DNA of 31,300 nucleotides from positions 1-31,300 of the forward strand of contig JALNXR010000002.1 in assembly GCA_023230265.1 (NCBI GenBank), in the 5' to 3' direction. The position numbers were made by a program, and so were the translations under genes. The notes below the pieces were generated by a model. That model had not been told where the DNA came from. It ran no database searches and was given only the letters and a program-made list of their open reading frames with translations. The stretch comes from Bacteroidales bacterium. GTDB lineage: Bacteria; Bacteroidota; Bacteroidia; Bacteroidales; UBA932. Below are positions 1 through 7,268 of this stretch, one piece after another (within the stretch, counting starts at the first letter, position 1; every line of letters begins with the position of its first letter).

Positions 1-913
1 GGATCATCCGTTCGATAAATTGCACCGCCGAAACCTTCTCGCAAACTTGCCCGCGCCGATGGTCTTCATAACTATAACTCACATTCTTACCATCGTAATT
101 AACAATCCTGCGCAGAGAAATAGGAGGACTGCTTACATATTTACAGAGATAAACAATTAAACGTTCGACTGCACCTCTTTCCGGCATGCAGTCGCAGTCA
201 AAGCCTGATGGGTATTTTTTGAACATGGAACCCAGCGTTGCATTCCAATATCTTTGATTCTTTGATCCGCGAACAGCTTTCTTTAGCACCATGATCACAT
301 GATATTGCCAAATCTTTCGCAGTTTCACTGTATCAAAGTAAGTGACATGCCTCCACTTCTCATCCTTATCGACTCCACCCTCACTGACAATAAAATGCAG
401 ATGCGGATTTTGATTTCCTGACCGACCATGCAGTTGCATCACGGCTACCAGGCCAACGCGAACCTTCAACTTGGGGCGCCATTCCTTGATTAAGGACTTG
501 ATTGCCGCAGCCCCGGCATCAACGAATGCTTTCATAAATTTAGCATCAGACACCACCAAAGGACGCAACACCTGCGGAATCGTCAAAACGACCTGCCGAT
601 GTATGACCCCCTCAAACAGAACGGATCGGACTTGTTCAAGCCAGTCGTCAATCGCGGATTTAACACACCTCAAACACAAGCGACTTTTACATGTGAAGCC
701 AACTTTCCGTGTCTCACCGCAGGAACGGCATTGATACTCGTAATATCCTTCACGAATATCACCGCAGGAGAGCATGCGCTCGACATTCTCGTACCAATGA
801 TCCGGTGGATGGCGACCCCGCTTATCTATGTAATAGCCAGTGAAAGCATCCCAATGCTCAGCAAATATTCTTTGCCAAACATTAAGCTCTGCAAATGAAC
901 GTTCAGTAACCAT
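1..913 (-). CDS. IS91-family (Y2, HUH) transposase, 3' end outside window
   Basis: Read by translating the minus strand from ATG at 913; the frame stays open to base 1, giving 304 residues of an incomplete protein. A cysteine cluster near the N-terminus (C50, C62, C65, C75, C80, C83) looks like the zinc-binding domain of IS91/IS801 transposases. The HUH metal-binding motif is HLH at residues 171-173 (context NPHLHF). Two candidate catalytic tyrosines, Y255 and Y259 (YLCKY), have the YxxxY spacing typical of this rolling-circle family. The enzyme would nick and transfer single-stranded DNA without making target duplications. No part of the visible frame is broken, so the element may be intact. 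I could not identify the terIS end in the upstream DNA. Family assignment is firm; activity is unknown. Confidence 0.88.
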   Translation of the reverse strand, partial: MVTERSFAELNVWQRIFAEHWDAFTGYYIDKRGRHPPDHWYENVERMLSCGDIREGYYEYQCRSCGETRKVGFTCKSRLCLRCVKSAIDDWLEQVRSVLFEGVIHRQVVLTIPQVLRPLVVSDAKFMKAFVDAGAAAIKSLIKEWRPKLKVRVGLVAVMQLHGRSGNQNPHLHFIVSEGGVDKDEKWRHVTYFDTVKLRKIWQYHVIMVLKKAVRGSKNQRYWNATLGSMFKKYPSGFDCDCMPERGAVERLIVYLCKYVSSPPISLRRIVNYDGKNVSYSYEDHRRGQVCEKVSAVQFIERMI

Positions 914-1447
914 TAGAAACTATGAAATACGCGATTCTTTTCGTGAAAATGGCTAATAGGTTCCAAGCACGGTATCACTCTGTAAAAAACAGGCACCAAA
1001 ACGTAGCTATCATACACTCAAACGTGGAAATAAAAAACAAATAAACGAAAATAAAGCTTGACTCGGTATTCTGACCAGCACGTTACAGGTTCTCTTCCAT
1101 TTATAATGATTGAATAATTACAGAAATTGCGGGGTTTGTCAAAAACAAACTTGTTTTTCCACGAGATATCTGTTGAATAGTCAATTATTTCGATTACGGA
1201 AGAGATAAGCGGGAGAAGCGGGTGCGAACCAATATAAGACGCACAACATGGACAAACTTCATCACCAAGCTAAACCGAAAAGTCACACCACCCAACATTA
1301 ACTACACCTGTTTTGAATTTGAATTTCATGTCTCTTTATAAAAGCTAAAGTTTAGTACAGTTGCGAGTTTACGAATCAACTGGAGCGGTGGCAGACCTTA
1401 GATTAAAAGTTAATGATTGAAATGCATACTCGGACTGGAACCGACGG
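914..1447. other. Intergenic DNA between transposase and importer operon, no gene recognised
   Basis: AT-rich stretch of about 530 bases. It should contain the 5' end of the IS91-like element and the transposase promoter, but I cannot place either exactly. A short hairpin (GTTTGT / ACAAAC around 1135-1152) is followed by T-rich DNA. I looked for a cobalamin riboswitch because of the downstream B12-type importer and found no conserved B12 box. No open frame here resembles a gene. Confidence 0.4.
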
Positions 1448-1477
1448 TTGACAAACAGCAACAAAGCGGACTATGAT
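1448..1477 (+). promoter_or_regulatory. Sigma-70-type promoter of the ABC importer operon
   Basis: TTGACA at 1448-1453 is a perfect -35 box, and TATGAT at 1472-1477 is a near-perfect -10 box, with an 18-bp spacer. Transcription would start near 1484 and leave a leader of 80-105 bases before the first importer gene. A 17-codon open frame starts at ATG 1511 and stops at 1562-1564, just over the putative ribosome-binding site, so a leader peptide is possible but unproven. Confidence 0.7.
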
Positions 1478-1589
1478 TGAGGTATTTGCAGATACACACC
1501 TTTGTCTGGTATGTTGACAACCTATCAATGCTCCGCCGTACACGCAGCTGGTTTGGAGATTTAATATAAGAAGCCCATTCATCTTTTTT

Positions 1590-2414
1590 TTGCTTTTGCT
1601 GTGCGCCAGTTGCAAACCACTCCAACAGGAGGCACCCCAGGCGCAGGGCGAAAACGTACGTATTATCAGCACCGCTCCAGCTTTGACTGAGATAGTCTGC
1701 GCTGTGGGCGCGGCAGCAACGCTGGTTGGGCGAACCGATGCCTGTGACTATCCCCCCGAAATGCTGCGTGACATCCCAGCTGTCAGTAAATTCGCCGCTC
1801 CCAATTTGGAGCAGGTGATTGCGCTTGCACCCACTTACCTTCTGGAAAGCTTTCTGGTTGATCCGCTGAAAAGATCAACTCTTGAGAGTTTCGGAATTCA
1901 CGTCGAGCATATCCCCTGTGACCGCATGGCTGATATTCCAGTCGCGATCCGCCGGATTGGCGAAATTACCCTCCACCGAGATGAGGCGGAGGCTCTGGCG
2001 GGCAAGATCGAAGGTGAGCTGTCCCTGAGAGGGGCTGAGGCCAAAGAGCAACTGCGGCATTACCGCACACTCCTACTCTTTGACCCCAACACCCCTGTCA
2101 CCTGCGGCCCCAACACCTTTGTCTCCGAGATTGTCGCTCTGGCAGGTGGAATCAACGTCGCCGAGTCATTGAAGAAAGAGTATGATAATGTTTCTTTGGA
2201 GTGGATTGTGGAGCAGGACCCTGAGCTGATCATCTGTTTTTTCCAGAGCCACGGAGAGCCAGCCGAACACTTTAAAGGTCGCATGGGCTGGAAGGAGCTG
2301 CGGGCAGTGCGGGAAGGGCGGGTGCTAACACCGTTGAATCTCGATCTGGTCTGCCGCCCTGGACCCCGTGTGCTGGAAGGGGTGCGCGAGATGCGCCGGC
2401 TGCTGCAGGAGTGA
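1590..2414 (+). CDS. BtuF-like periplasmic substrate-binding lipoprotein (cobalamin/siderophore class)
   Basis: Class III solute-binding protein that would capture a corrinoid or iron chelate outside the inner membrane and deliver it to the permease encoded just downstream. The N-terminal RIISTAPALTEIV segment and the GRTDACDYPPE motif are typical of BtuF-type proteins; length (about 275 residues) is normal. The coordinates use TTG 1590, the first conventional start, but this leaves almost no signal peptide before the lipobox-like LCASC. The frame is open upstream to a TGA at 1515. A GGAG at 1555-1558 sits 7 bases before an ATA codon at 1566, which would give MRSPFIFFLLLLCASC, a good lipoprotein signal. 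So a rare AUA start, or a base error in the T8 tract at 1584-1591, is possible. The stop codon lies inside a dispersed repeat. Substrate is not fixed by sequence; cobalamin is favoured. Confidence 0.85.
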   Translation: MLLLCASCKPLQQEAPQAQGENVRIISTAPALTEIVCAVGAAATLVGRTDACDYPPEMLRDIPAVSKFAAPNLEQVIALAPTYLLESFLVDPLKRSTLESFGIHVEHIPCDRMADIPVAIRRIGEITLHRDEAEALAGKIEGELSLRGAEAKEQLRHYRTLLLFDPNTPVTCGPNTFVSEIVALAGGINVAESLKKEYDNVSLEWIVEQDPELIICFFQSHGEPAEHFKGRMGWKELRAVREGRVLTPLNLDLVCRPGPRVLEGVREMRRLLQE

Positions 2415-2443
2415 AGAAGTGCGCGAGTGCGGGAGTGCGAGAG
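2412..2443 (+). repeat. Dispersed GTGCGCGAGTGCG repeat, copy 1, overlapping the importer gene's stop codon
   Basis: Begins exactly at the TGA stop of the binding-protein gene with TGAAGAAGTGCGCGAGTGCG. The same 20 bases begin at the TGA of two unrelated short frames at 29156 and 30225. All three copies are followed within about 80-125 bases by a GTAG(G/C)TCCG palindrome, so the two are probably parts of one composite element. Confidence 0.7.
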
Positions 2444-2534
2444 TTTAGTGCTTCGCGAGCCGGAACGCTTGACGATTGGCCATAAACGCGCCACCCCGCG
2501 GTCACGGCCCGCAGCTACAGTGCTGCGCAAAAAT

Positions 2535-2583
2535 GTAGGTCCGGTTTCCAATCGGACATTATCCGGTTGGAAACCGGACCTAC
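2535..2583. repeat. REP-like palindrome (GTAGGTCCGGTTTCC family), copy 1
   Basis: Two 22-base arms, 2535-2556 and 2562-2583, are inverted copies of each other with one mismatch, separated by a 5-base loop. Related palindromes lie at 29233-29280 and 30336-30369. In the gap after an importer gene it could act as a transcription terminator or mRNA stabiliser. Confidence 0.75.
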
Positions 2584-2632
2584 AGACGTACGGCTTCGCC
2601 TTTGGTTGACGATGTGTGGGACGATGCGCAGG

Positions 2633-2731
2633 GTGTCGCTCATAGAGCGACTACTACACATGCATTGCACCGCGAACAGGAAGCCATTTGCAAGAATTGT
2701 CTTTCAGTGTAGTAGCCGCTCTACCAGCGGC
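2633..2731. repeat. REPIN-like pair of inverted hairpins upstream of the permease gene
   Basis: The left hairpin, GTCGCTC / GAGCGAC around ATA (2635-2651), and the right hairpin, GCCGCT / AGCGGC around CTACC (2715-2731), face each other. Their outer flanks CGACTACTACAC (2648-2659) and GTGTAGTAGCCG (2707-2718) are complementary at 11 of 12 positions. Two hairpins in inverted orientation about 50 bases apart is the layout of REP doublets mobilised by RAYT transposases. A direct repeat, GGTTGACGAT, brackets it at 2604, 2735 and 2761. Confidence 0.6.
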
Positions 2732-2773
2732 ATCGGTTGACGATGATGTGCGACGATGATGGTTGACGATTTT

Positions 2774-3757
2774 ATGCAAAGAAAAATTATGATGACACGC
2801 AAGAGATATTTAATTTTGGCGGCGGCTTTAACCTTTGCCGCAGTGCTCATACTATCGCTGATGTTCGGATCAACTGGCTTTGGTCTACCTGACATGCGTA
2901 CTGGCACTGGATGTGCACTGCTGGATCTGCGCGCCTGCCGAATCGCGGCGGGCTTGGTGGTGGGGGCTGCCCTCTCAGTCGCTGGCTGCGTATTGCAGAC
3001 CGTGCTGCGCAATCCCTTGGCAGAGCCCTATATCCTGGGTGTCAGCAGCGGTGCCTCTGTCGGCACCGCGATTGTCATGGCCACTGGTCTGGCTGCCACC
3101 TATCCCATTCTACTGCCGCTGGGTTCTTTCGCTGTGGCCATCATCACAGTCGTCCTGATTATCTCCATCGCGCAACGGGCGGGTGGTTCCCACATGCCGC
3201 AGAATTTGATCCTCACCGGAGTTGTGACCGGCAGTGTGCTCTCCAGCGTGCTGATGCTGATCATCACCTTTGCCGGAACCCATACCGTGCGCTCCATCAC
3301 ATGGTGGTTGCTGGGAAATCTCCAGTGCGGCTCATGGGAGCTGCTGGCGATCTGCGGAGTTCCAATTATTCTGTCCACCCTTTACCTGGCAGCGCAAGCC
3401 AACAAGCTCAACGCCCTGCTGCTGGGTCATGAGAATGCGCACAACCTCGGGGTTAACACCGCCTTGACAATACCACTGCTGATTGGCGTGGCAACCCTAA
3501 TGACCGCCTGCGCCGTGGCGCTCTCCGGAATCATAGGTTTCGCCGGGCTGATTGTGCCGCATATTCTGCGGCGACGCTTTGGCTCCAACCACCGCTTTCT
3601 ACTCCTGGGATCCGCAGCTGCGGGTGGCTTGTTTCTAGTAATCTGCGACACACTGGGACGCAGCTGCCTGCCACCGCATGAGATCCCGGTAGGCGTGATA
3701 ACCGCCCTCTCCGGAGGTCCCTTCTTCCTCTACTTGCTCACAAGGAAACAACGATGA
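2774..3757 (+). CDS. BtuC/FecCD-family ABC importer permease
   Basis: Inner-membrane subunit of the importer. It is strongly hydrophobic throughout with about ten predicted membrane segments, and near residue 75 it carries the QTVLRNPLAEPYILG motif characteristic of FecCD/BtuC permeases; SGIIGFAGLIVPHILRR near residue 260 is the usual coupling region. Length matches the family. The frame is open from ATG 2756, but that upstream part contains a third copy of the GGTTGACGAT repeat, so ATG 2774 or 2789 is more likely the start; no candidate has a strong ribosome site. The stop overlaps the ATPase start (ATGA at 3754-3757), so the two are translationally coupled. It is separated from the binding-protein gene by repeats but probably belongs to the same operon. 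Confidence 0.88.
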   Translation: MQRKIMMTRKRYLILAAALTFAAVLILSLMFGSTGFGLPDMRTGTGCALLDLRACRIAAGLVVGAALSVAGCVLQTVLRNPLAEPYILGVSSGASVGTAIVMATGLAATYPILLPLGSFAVAIITVVLIISIAQRAGGSHMPQNLILTGVVTGSVLSSVLMLIITFAGTHTVRSITWWLLGNLQCGSWELLAICGVPIILSTLYLAAQANKLNALLLGHENAHNLGVNTALTIPLLIGVATLMTACAVALSGIIGFAGLIVPHILRRRFGSNHRFLLLGSAAAGGLFLVICDTLGRSCLPPHEIPVGVITALSGGPFFLYLLTRKQR

Positions 3758-4518
3758 TTGAGTTGCGTCACATTGAAAAGAGTTATGGAGAAAAAAAAGT
3801 GCTCTCCGAGATCTCCCTCTCCATCCGCCAGGGTGAGATGGTAGCCTTGATTGGCGCCAACGGAGCTGGCAAATCCACGCTGCTCAAGGTAATTTCAGGG
3901 GCACTTCCCGCACAGGGCAAGGCGCTGATTGAAGGGCGTAAGATCCGGCGTATAGCGGCTGCCCAAAGAGCTGGAATAATCGCGGTGGTGCCACAGGAGA
4001 TTCCATCGACCATTCCTCTGCGTGGCTACGAGTTTGTGATGCTGGGGCGCACCCACCGGCTGCCACGCTTTGGAGCACCGAGCGCGGCTGATTGCGAGGC
4101 AGTCGAACGGGCAATGGCCAGCACCGGCACCGGAGCCTTCAAGGATCGTTTTCTCAGTGACATGAGCGGAGGCGAACGCCAGCGGCTAGCAGTGGCAATC
4201 GCCTTTGCCGCCGAGCCGCGCATCATCCTGTTGGACGAAGCCACCTCGCATCTGGATCTGAATCACCGAGTGGAAATTATGCAACTCTTGCGCAAGATGA
4301 ACCGCGATCAGGGTGTAACCATTCTCATGGCAGTCCATGATCTGATGCTGGCGAGTCGCTTCTTTGACCGGCTGATCCTATTGCAGGAGGGCAAAGTCAT
4401 CCAGGATGCCGCGCCGCCTGCTGTTCTGAAAGAGGATATACTGGAGGGCGCCTACGGCTGCCGCATTCGGACCATCCAGCTGCCGGATGAGCTTGGCACC
4501 TGCGTTGTGCCGGTTTAG
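3754..4518 (+). CDS. BtuD/FecE-type ABC importer ATP-binding protein
   Basis: Cytoplasmic ATPase that powers the BtuC-like permease. Walker A is GANGAGKST at residues 34-42, the ABC signature is MSGGERQR near 137-144, and Walker B is IILLDEATSHLDL near 156-168, followed by the switch histidine in AVHD. At 254 residues it is the usual size for FecE/BtuD proteins. It starts inside the stop codon of the permease gene. Nothing in it is degraded. After its stop there is a MITE-like element and no further transport gene, so the operon is a minimal three-gene importer. The specific substrate cannot be read from the ATPase. Confidence 0.9.
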   Translation: MIELRHIEKSYGEKKVLSEISLSIRQGEMVALIGANGAGKSTLLKVISGALPAQGKALIEGRKIRRIAAAQRAGIIAVVPQEIPSTIPLRGYEFVMLGRTHRLPRFGAPSAADCEAVERAMASTGTGAFKDRFLSDMSGGERQRLAVAIAFAAEPRIILLDEATSHLDLNHRVEIMQLLRKMNRDQGVTILMAVHDLMLASRFFDRLILLQEGKVIQDAAPPAVLKEDILEGAYGCRIRTIQLPDELGTCVVPV

Positions 4519-4532
4519 GCAGAAGACAGAAG

Positions 4533-4824
4533 ATAGCCGCAACCAATTATTTATCTCTCACAGAGGCACAGAGTTCTCTGAGTCTTTTAAGCGTTTCCCC
4601 AGCAAAAACTCAAGGGCGCAAAGCTGGTACTCGACGTCCCCGGGTTTTCCACATTTTTCACCTCTAAAAAAACGTGCATAAAAAACATATCCTGAAATAA
4701 TTTTGAAACCACAAAGCGACACAAAGATCACAAAGAAAATAAAATTGGAATAAACAGCGTCAACCCTCTCCTTTGTGTTTCCTTGTGTCCTTTGTGGTTC
4801 CAGATAAAAATTGGTTGCGGCTAT
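4533..4824. mobile_element. MITE-like element with perfect 16-bp terminal inverted repeats
   Basis: ATAGCCGCAACCAATT at 4533-4548 is repeated exactly in inverted orientation at 4809-4824, enclosing 292 bp with no gene. Inside is a second, imperfect inverted repeat: 4707-4735 (AACCACAAAG...) against 4771-4799 (...CTTTGTGGTT), of the accacaaag/cacggaaag type that also occurs inside the Mod gene. A related short cacagaggcacagag tract lies near 4560. No transposase is encoded, so if mobile it is non-autonomous. Confidence 0.6.
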
Positions 4825-4891
4825 GCTGCGCTAGGCCCTTTGTGGTTAAAAAAAGAGGTACAGGAAAACAAGCTAAGCTGTTAGCTTTCAT

Positions 4892-5143
4892 TCATATTTC
4901 AGCATACGGTAGAAATGCTTCAAGCACGGTCTGCTGTTCCAAGGGTGTTAGCTTGAATTTCGGATAGTTCAGCACACGAATCAATTCCACAAGCGTCTCT
5001 TTTGAAATCAACGGGATGATCCGCTTGCCTTTCCAAGCATCACTAATCCATGAGACCCGTCCTGCGCGAAAAAGCAGAGCCGAAAGGACTACATTTGTAT
5101 CAAAGACAACCCGAAGCAGGTTTATTTCCACTTTCGCGACCAT
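4892..5143 (-). pseudogene. PIN-domain toxin, 3'-truncated
   Basis: VapC-like ribonuclease of the AF_0168/PH0500 type. Residues 11-18 (RVVFDTNV) hold the first catalytic aspartate, followed by the typical KRIIPLISKETLVELIRVL helix pair. The frame ends after 83 residues at LPYAEI, whereas such toxins usually run to 130-150 residues and carry further acidic residues in the missing half. Just beyond the stop lies accacaaag-type repeat DNA, so repeat insertion or deletion probably removed the 3' end. The start (ATG 5143) overlaps the antitoxin gene by 22 bases and is preceded by GGGAGG. It is probably inactive, although a read-through form cannot be excluded. Confidence 0.75.
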
Positions 5144-5346
5144 ACAACGGCCTCCCGCACATCCGTTTCTGTAATACCGAGGGCTTCCATTTTCTCGCGA
5201 ACAACACTCAGAGGTTTAGTATTGACTGGTTCAAGAATGATCCGACCACATTCCGCTTCCACCGAGAAATAGCGAACATCCCCAAACTGCTCAATAATGC
5301 GCTTGGGTAACGTTAATTGATTTTTGCTGGTCAATTTCGCAAGCAT
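5122..5346 (-). CDS. AbrB/MazE-type antitoxin
   Basis: Short DNA-binding antitoxin partner of the PIN toxin. The swapped-hairpin AbrB motif is visible at the start: MLAKLTSKNQLTLPKRIIEQF. I chose ATG 5346 rather than the longer frame from 5427 because AAGGAGG lies 7 bases upstream and the domain begins right there, giving 74 residues. The C-terminal part (residues 40-74) would wrap the toxin. The order, antitoxin first with a short overlap, is standard for autoregulated toxin-antitoxin operons. With its toxin truncated the gene may be on its way to decay, but its own frame is intact. Confidence 0.8.
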   Translation of the reverse strand: MLAKLTSKNQLTLPKRIIEQFGDVRYFSVEAECGRIILEPVNTKPLSVVREKMEALGITETDVREAVVWSRKWK

Positions 5347-5516
5347 AGCACCTCCTTCTTTCCTTACATTCTTACATAACGAACCTTTGGAGAGCAAGGG
5401 TTGAAATTGAAAACTTAATAACAACATGAGACCGCTTACAGCTCATCCCTACTTACGTAGACATCACTCAAAAATTGTGTATGTATGGCATTCATATCTG
5501 CTTTTATTACATAACT

Positions 5517-6455
5517 TCATAAAACAAATATAATCAATAGCACTTGCAATGAGATCAACGTTGGTTTCATCATGGCTAAATGTTGCAAACAAGTTTGCAC
5601 CAAAATCGTCAAGAGTGCATGTGAAATTTCGATAATTGCGGCATTAATCTCTTCCGGTGCGACAAACTCAATGTTTTTTGACTTTGAGTCAAGTCCTGAC
5701 CGATCCCGAACGCGAACAGGTATCACAGAGGATTGCCAGACAAAATCTCCCTTTTGTAAACATTGCTTCACTTTTATTCCATGACTGATCGCTTTTTCAA
5801 TTGTTGCTTGGATACGGATGCCAGTACGTTTCAACCCGGCTCCCTCGGTTATACGGCGCGCCACCTCCCTTTTGTGTATTGGCGATTCGGCCTCTACCAC
5901 CTGAATAACCCAAGAGAGTAATTCCATTACCAATGCATTCAGCAATAACATTTGTGATTGTCTGCGACTTTCCTGTCCCGGGTGGCCCTTCAAGGACGAG
6001 ATTGCGCCCAGTATTTACATCAAGCATGGCAAGGATTTGTGTGCTGTCTGCGTCCATAACATGGTGCATCTCAGTGGGCAAAACTACTTTGTCAATGTGG
6101 GTCTCATCATCATATATACTCTTAGATTCTTTAAAGCCATCCATCATTAGTGAATTAAGAATTGCAAAGCCGCCCCCGCGGGTATCCGCGTCCCAAGCCC
6201 GCAGGTCGAGGTCCTTATACATCAAAAACTTGCCAAAGGAGAAAAACCCCAACGTTATTTCGTCAGCCTCTACACGCCAACGCGTATCGGTCTTCACAGC
6301 CTTCGTGACTGAGCTCATATATTCAGAGACATTGAATTCTTCGGCCCCCTCAAGTTGGGGTAATTTAATATTGAAATCAATTTTGTTTGCAGTTTGCCTG
6401 AATCCAGCAGTTCCTTCCTGCTTTTTTCTAATCGGACGATAGCTTTTTTAGTCAT
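5517..6455 (-). pseudogene. DUF4011/DUF3320-type SF1 helicase, internally deleted and frameshifted
   Basis: Remnant of a large superfamily-1 helicase-like defence ATPase, usually far longer than 1000 residues. Three pieces are recognisable on the minus strand. An N-terminal start from ATG 6455 (KKAIVRLEKSRKELLD) is the usual opening. A middle piece in another frame carries GFFSFGKFLMYKDLD and Walker A LEGPPGTGKSQTITN. A C-terminal piece, again in another frame, reads VVEAESPIHKREVARRI and later RDRSGL...IEFVAPEEI, the DUF3320 domain. At about 5918-5927 the Walker A piece runs straight into the DUF3320 piece, so all later helicase motifs are gone. At least one more frameshift lies near 6390. 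The product cannot be functional. Confidence 0.78.
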
Positions 6456-6580
6456 AAGAATAGCTTTGCAAAAAGAGTAGTCACACGGGTGTCACGGGTC
6501 AAACAAACATAACTTTGCTTGTTTCAAAAACTCCACCAAATAAGAATATATAGTATACAGAACGTGAACATTATGTCAAG

Positions 6581-6610
6581 TTGAACGCAGTTGAACGCAG
6601 TTGAACGCAA
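6581..6610 (+). repeat. Three tandem copies of TTGAACGCA(G/A)
   Basis: A 10-base unit is repeated three times without a break in the 250-base gap between the helicase pseudogene and the DUF4258 gene. A 10-base period places each copy on the same face of the helix, as in some regulator arrays, but it could be simple slippage. Confidence 0.6.
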
Positions 6611-6680
6611 TAAGCCCAGCAATTTTAATTATTGCTAAATTGTCATCATCTTGTATGTGAGTGAGCTGGACATGCCTGTT

Positions 6681-6693
6681 GGTATTTGATACC
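6681..6693. promoter_or_regulatory. Palindrome GGTATTTGATACC, candidate autoregulatory operator
   Basis: Perfect 5-bp arms around TTG, 9 bases before ATG 6702 of a toxin-antitoxin-like pair. Position and symmetry suit an operator bound by the pair's own DNA-binding member; the binding itself is inferred. Confidence 0.4.
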
Positions 6694-6701
6694 CTCTTTA
6701 T

Positions 6702-6935
6702 ATGAATTTTACTCAATATTTTCTTCACACGAGGAAGCGCCCCGACAGGAAAATTATTGATATGGAATGGATTTTAAGGACCGTAGAATATCCTGACGCT
6801 GAACATGTGCAGGAAGATGGACGAATTCGAAGATGGAAGCGGATACCTGAAGCTAACGGAAAATATCTCAGGGTAGTATTGCTTTCTGATAGATCAACAC
6901 TACACAACGCTTTCTTTGATAGACAATTTAAATAG
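6702..6935 (+). CDS. DUF4258-like small protein, putative toxin of a TA pair
   Basis: A 77-residue protein beginning MNFTQYFLHTRKRPDRKII, followed by a strand-rich region ending in NGKYLRVVLLSDRSTLHNAFFD. The arrangement (a helix, then RRWKRI and LRVV strands) resembles DUF4258/BrnT-like folds, which are related to RelE-type nucleases. It sits 12 bases before a DUF2283 gene, a combination often seen as a putative toxin-antitoxin pair. No strong ribosome-binding site precedes the ATG, but a short palindrome does. Biochemical activity is not established; the toxin role is inferred from pairing. Confidence 0.6.
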   Translation: MNFTQYFLHTRKRPDRKIIDMEWILRTVEYPDAEHVQEDGRIRRWKRIPEANGKYLRVVLLSDRSTLHNAFFDRQFK

Positions 6936-6947
6936 AGGGAATTTACA

Positions 6948-7145
6948 ATGCAGGCAAAATATTTTAAGGATTCTGACACTCTGTTGATAAATTTCAGTAA
7001 TCGCCAGGTTGCAGAAACTTATGATTTAAACGAGAATGTTCTTGTTGAAGTTGATGCAAGGGGAAATGTTGTCAGCATGACATTTGAACATGCGAAGCAA
7101 CAGACGGATGTTACCAATTTTTCATATCAATTTGCATCTGTTTAG
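6948..7145 (+). CDS. DUF2283 protein, putative antitoxin
   Basis: A 65-residue protein with the DUF2283 pattern: an N-terminal YFKDSDTLLINFSN strand pair, then NVLVEVDARGNVVSMTFEHA. It is the normal length for the family. It follows the DUF4258-like gene by 12 bases, with a GAGGGAA ribosome site upstream of ATG 6948, so the two are co-transcribed. DUF2283 proteins commonly lie next to DUF4258 proteins and are thought to neutralise them; this is context, not a measured function. Nothing is degraded. Confidence 0.72.
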   Translation: MQAKYFKDSDTLLINFSNRQVAETYDLNENVLVEVDARGNVVSMTFEHAKQQTDVTNFSYQFASV

Positions 7146-7155
7146 CATGGCTCCG

Positions 7156-7172
7156 TTGGGGTCAAGCCCCAA
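7156..7172. terminator. Hairpin TTGGGG/CCCCAA between convergent genes
   Basis: Perfect 6-bp stem with a TCAAG loop, located between the convergent DUF2283 gene and the S24 fusion gene. It lacks a clear T tract on either side, so it is a weak terminator candidate only. Confidence 0.35.
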
Positions 7173-7268
7173 TTGCGCCCGTTATCCAAACAAGGCACAT
7201 CCCTGAAGTTTGAACTGTTCAATTTTTCGTGAGTTCCTCTTCACACACGAATGAACTCAGCTGGCAGG

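Noticed and set aside
471..898. Plus-strand open frames near the left edge
   Set aside because: They are antisense to the clear IS91-type transposase with HUH and YxxxY motifs.
914..1590. Cobalamin riboswitch ahead of the BtuF-like gene
   Set aside because: No conserved B12-box or core helices could be found in the leader; a plain strong promoter explains expression.
2060..2551. 163-codon minus-strand open frame opposite the binding-protein gene
   Set aside because: Serine/arginine-rich antisense shadow of a well-supported gene that also runs through the repeat.
6581..6610. CRISPR array
   Set aside because: Units are 10 bases with no spacers; no cas genes and no other regularly spaced repeat in the window.
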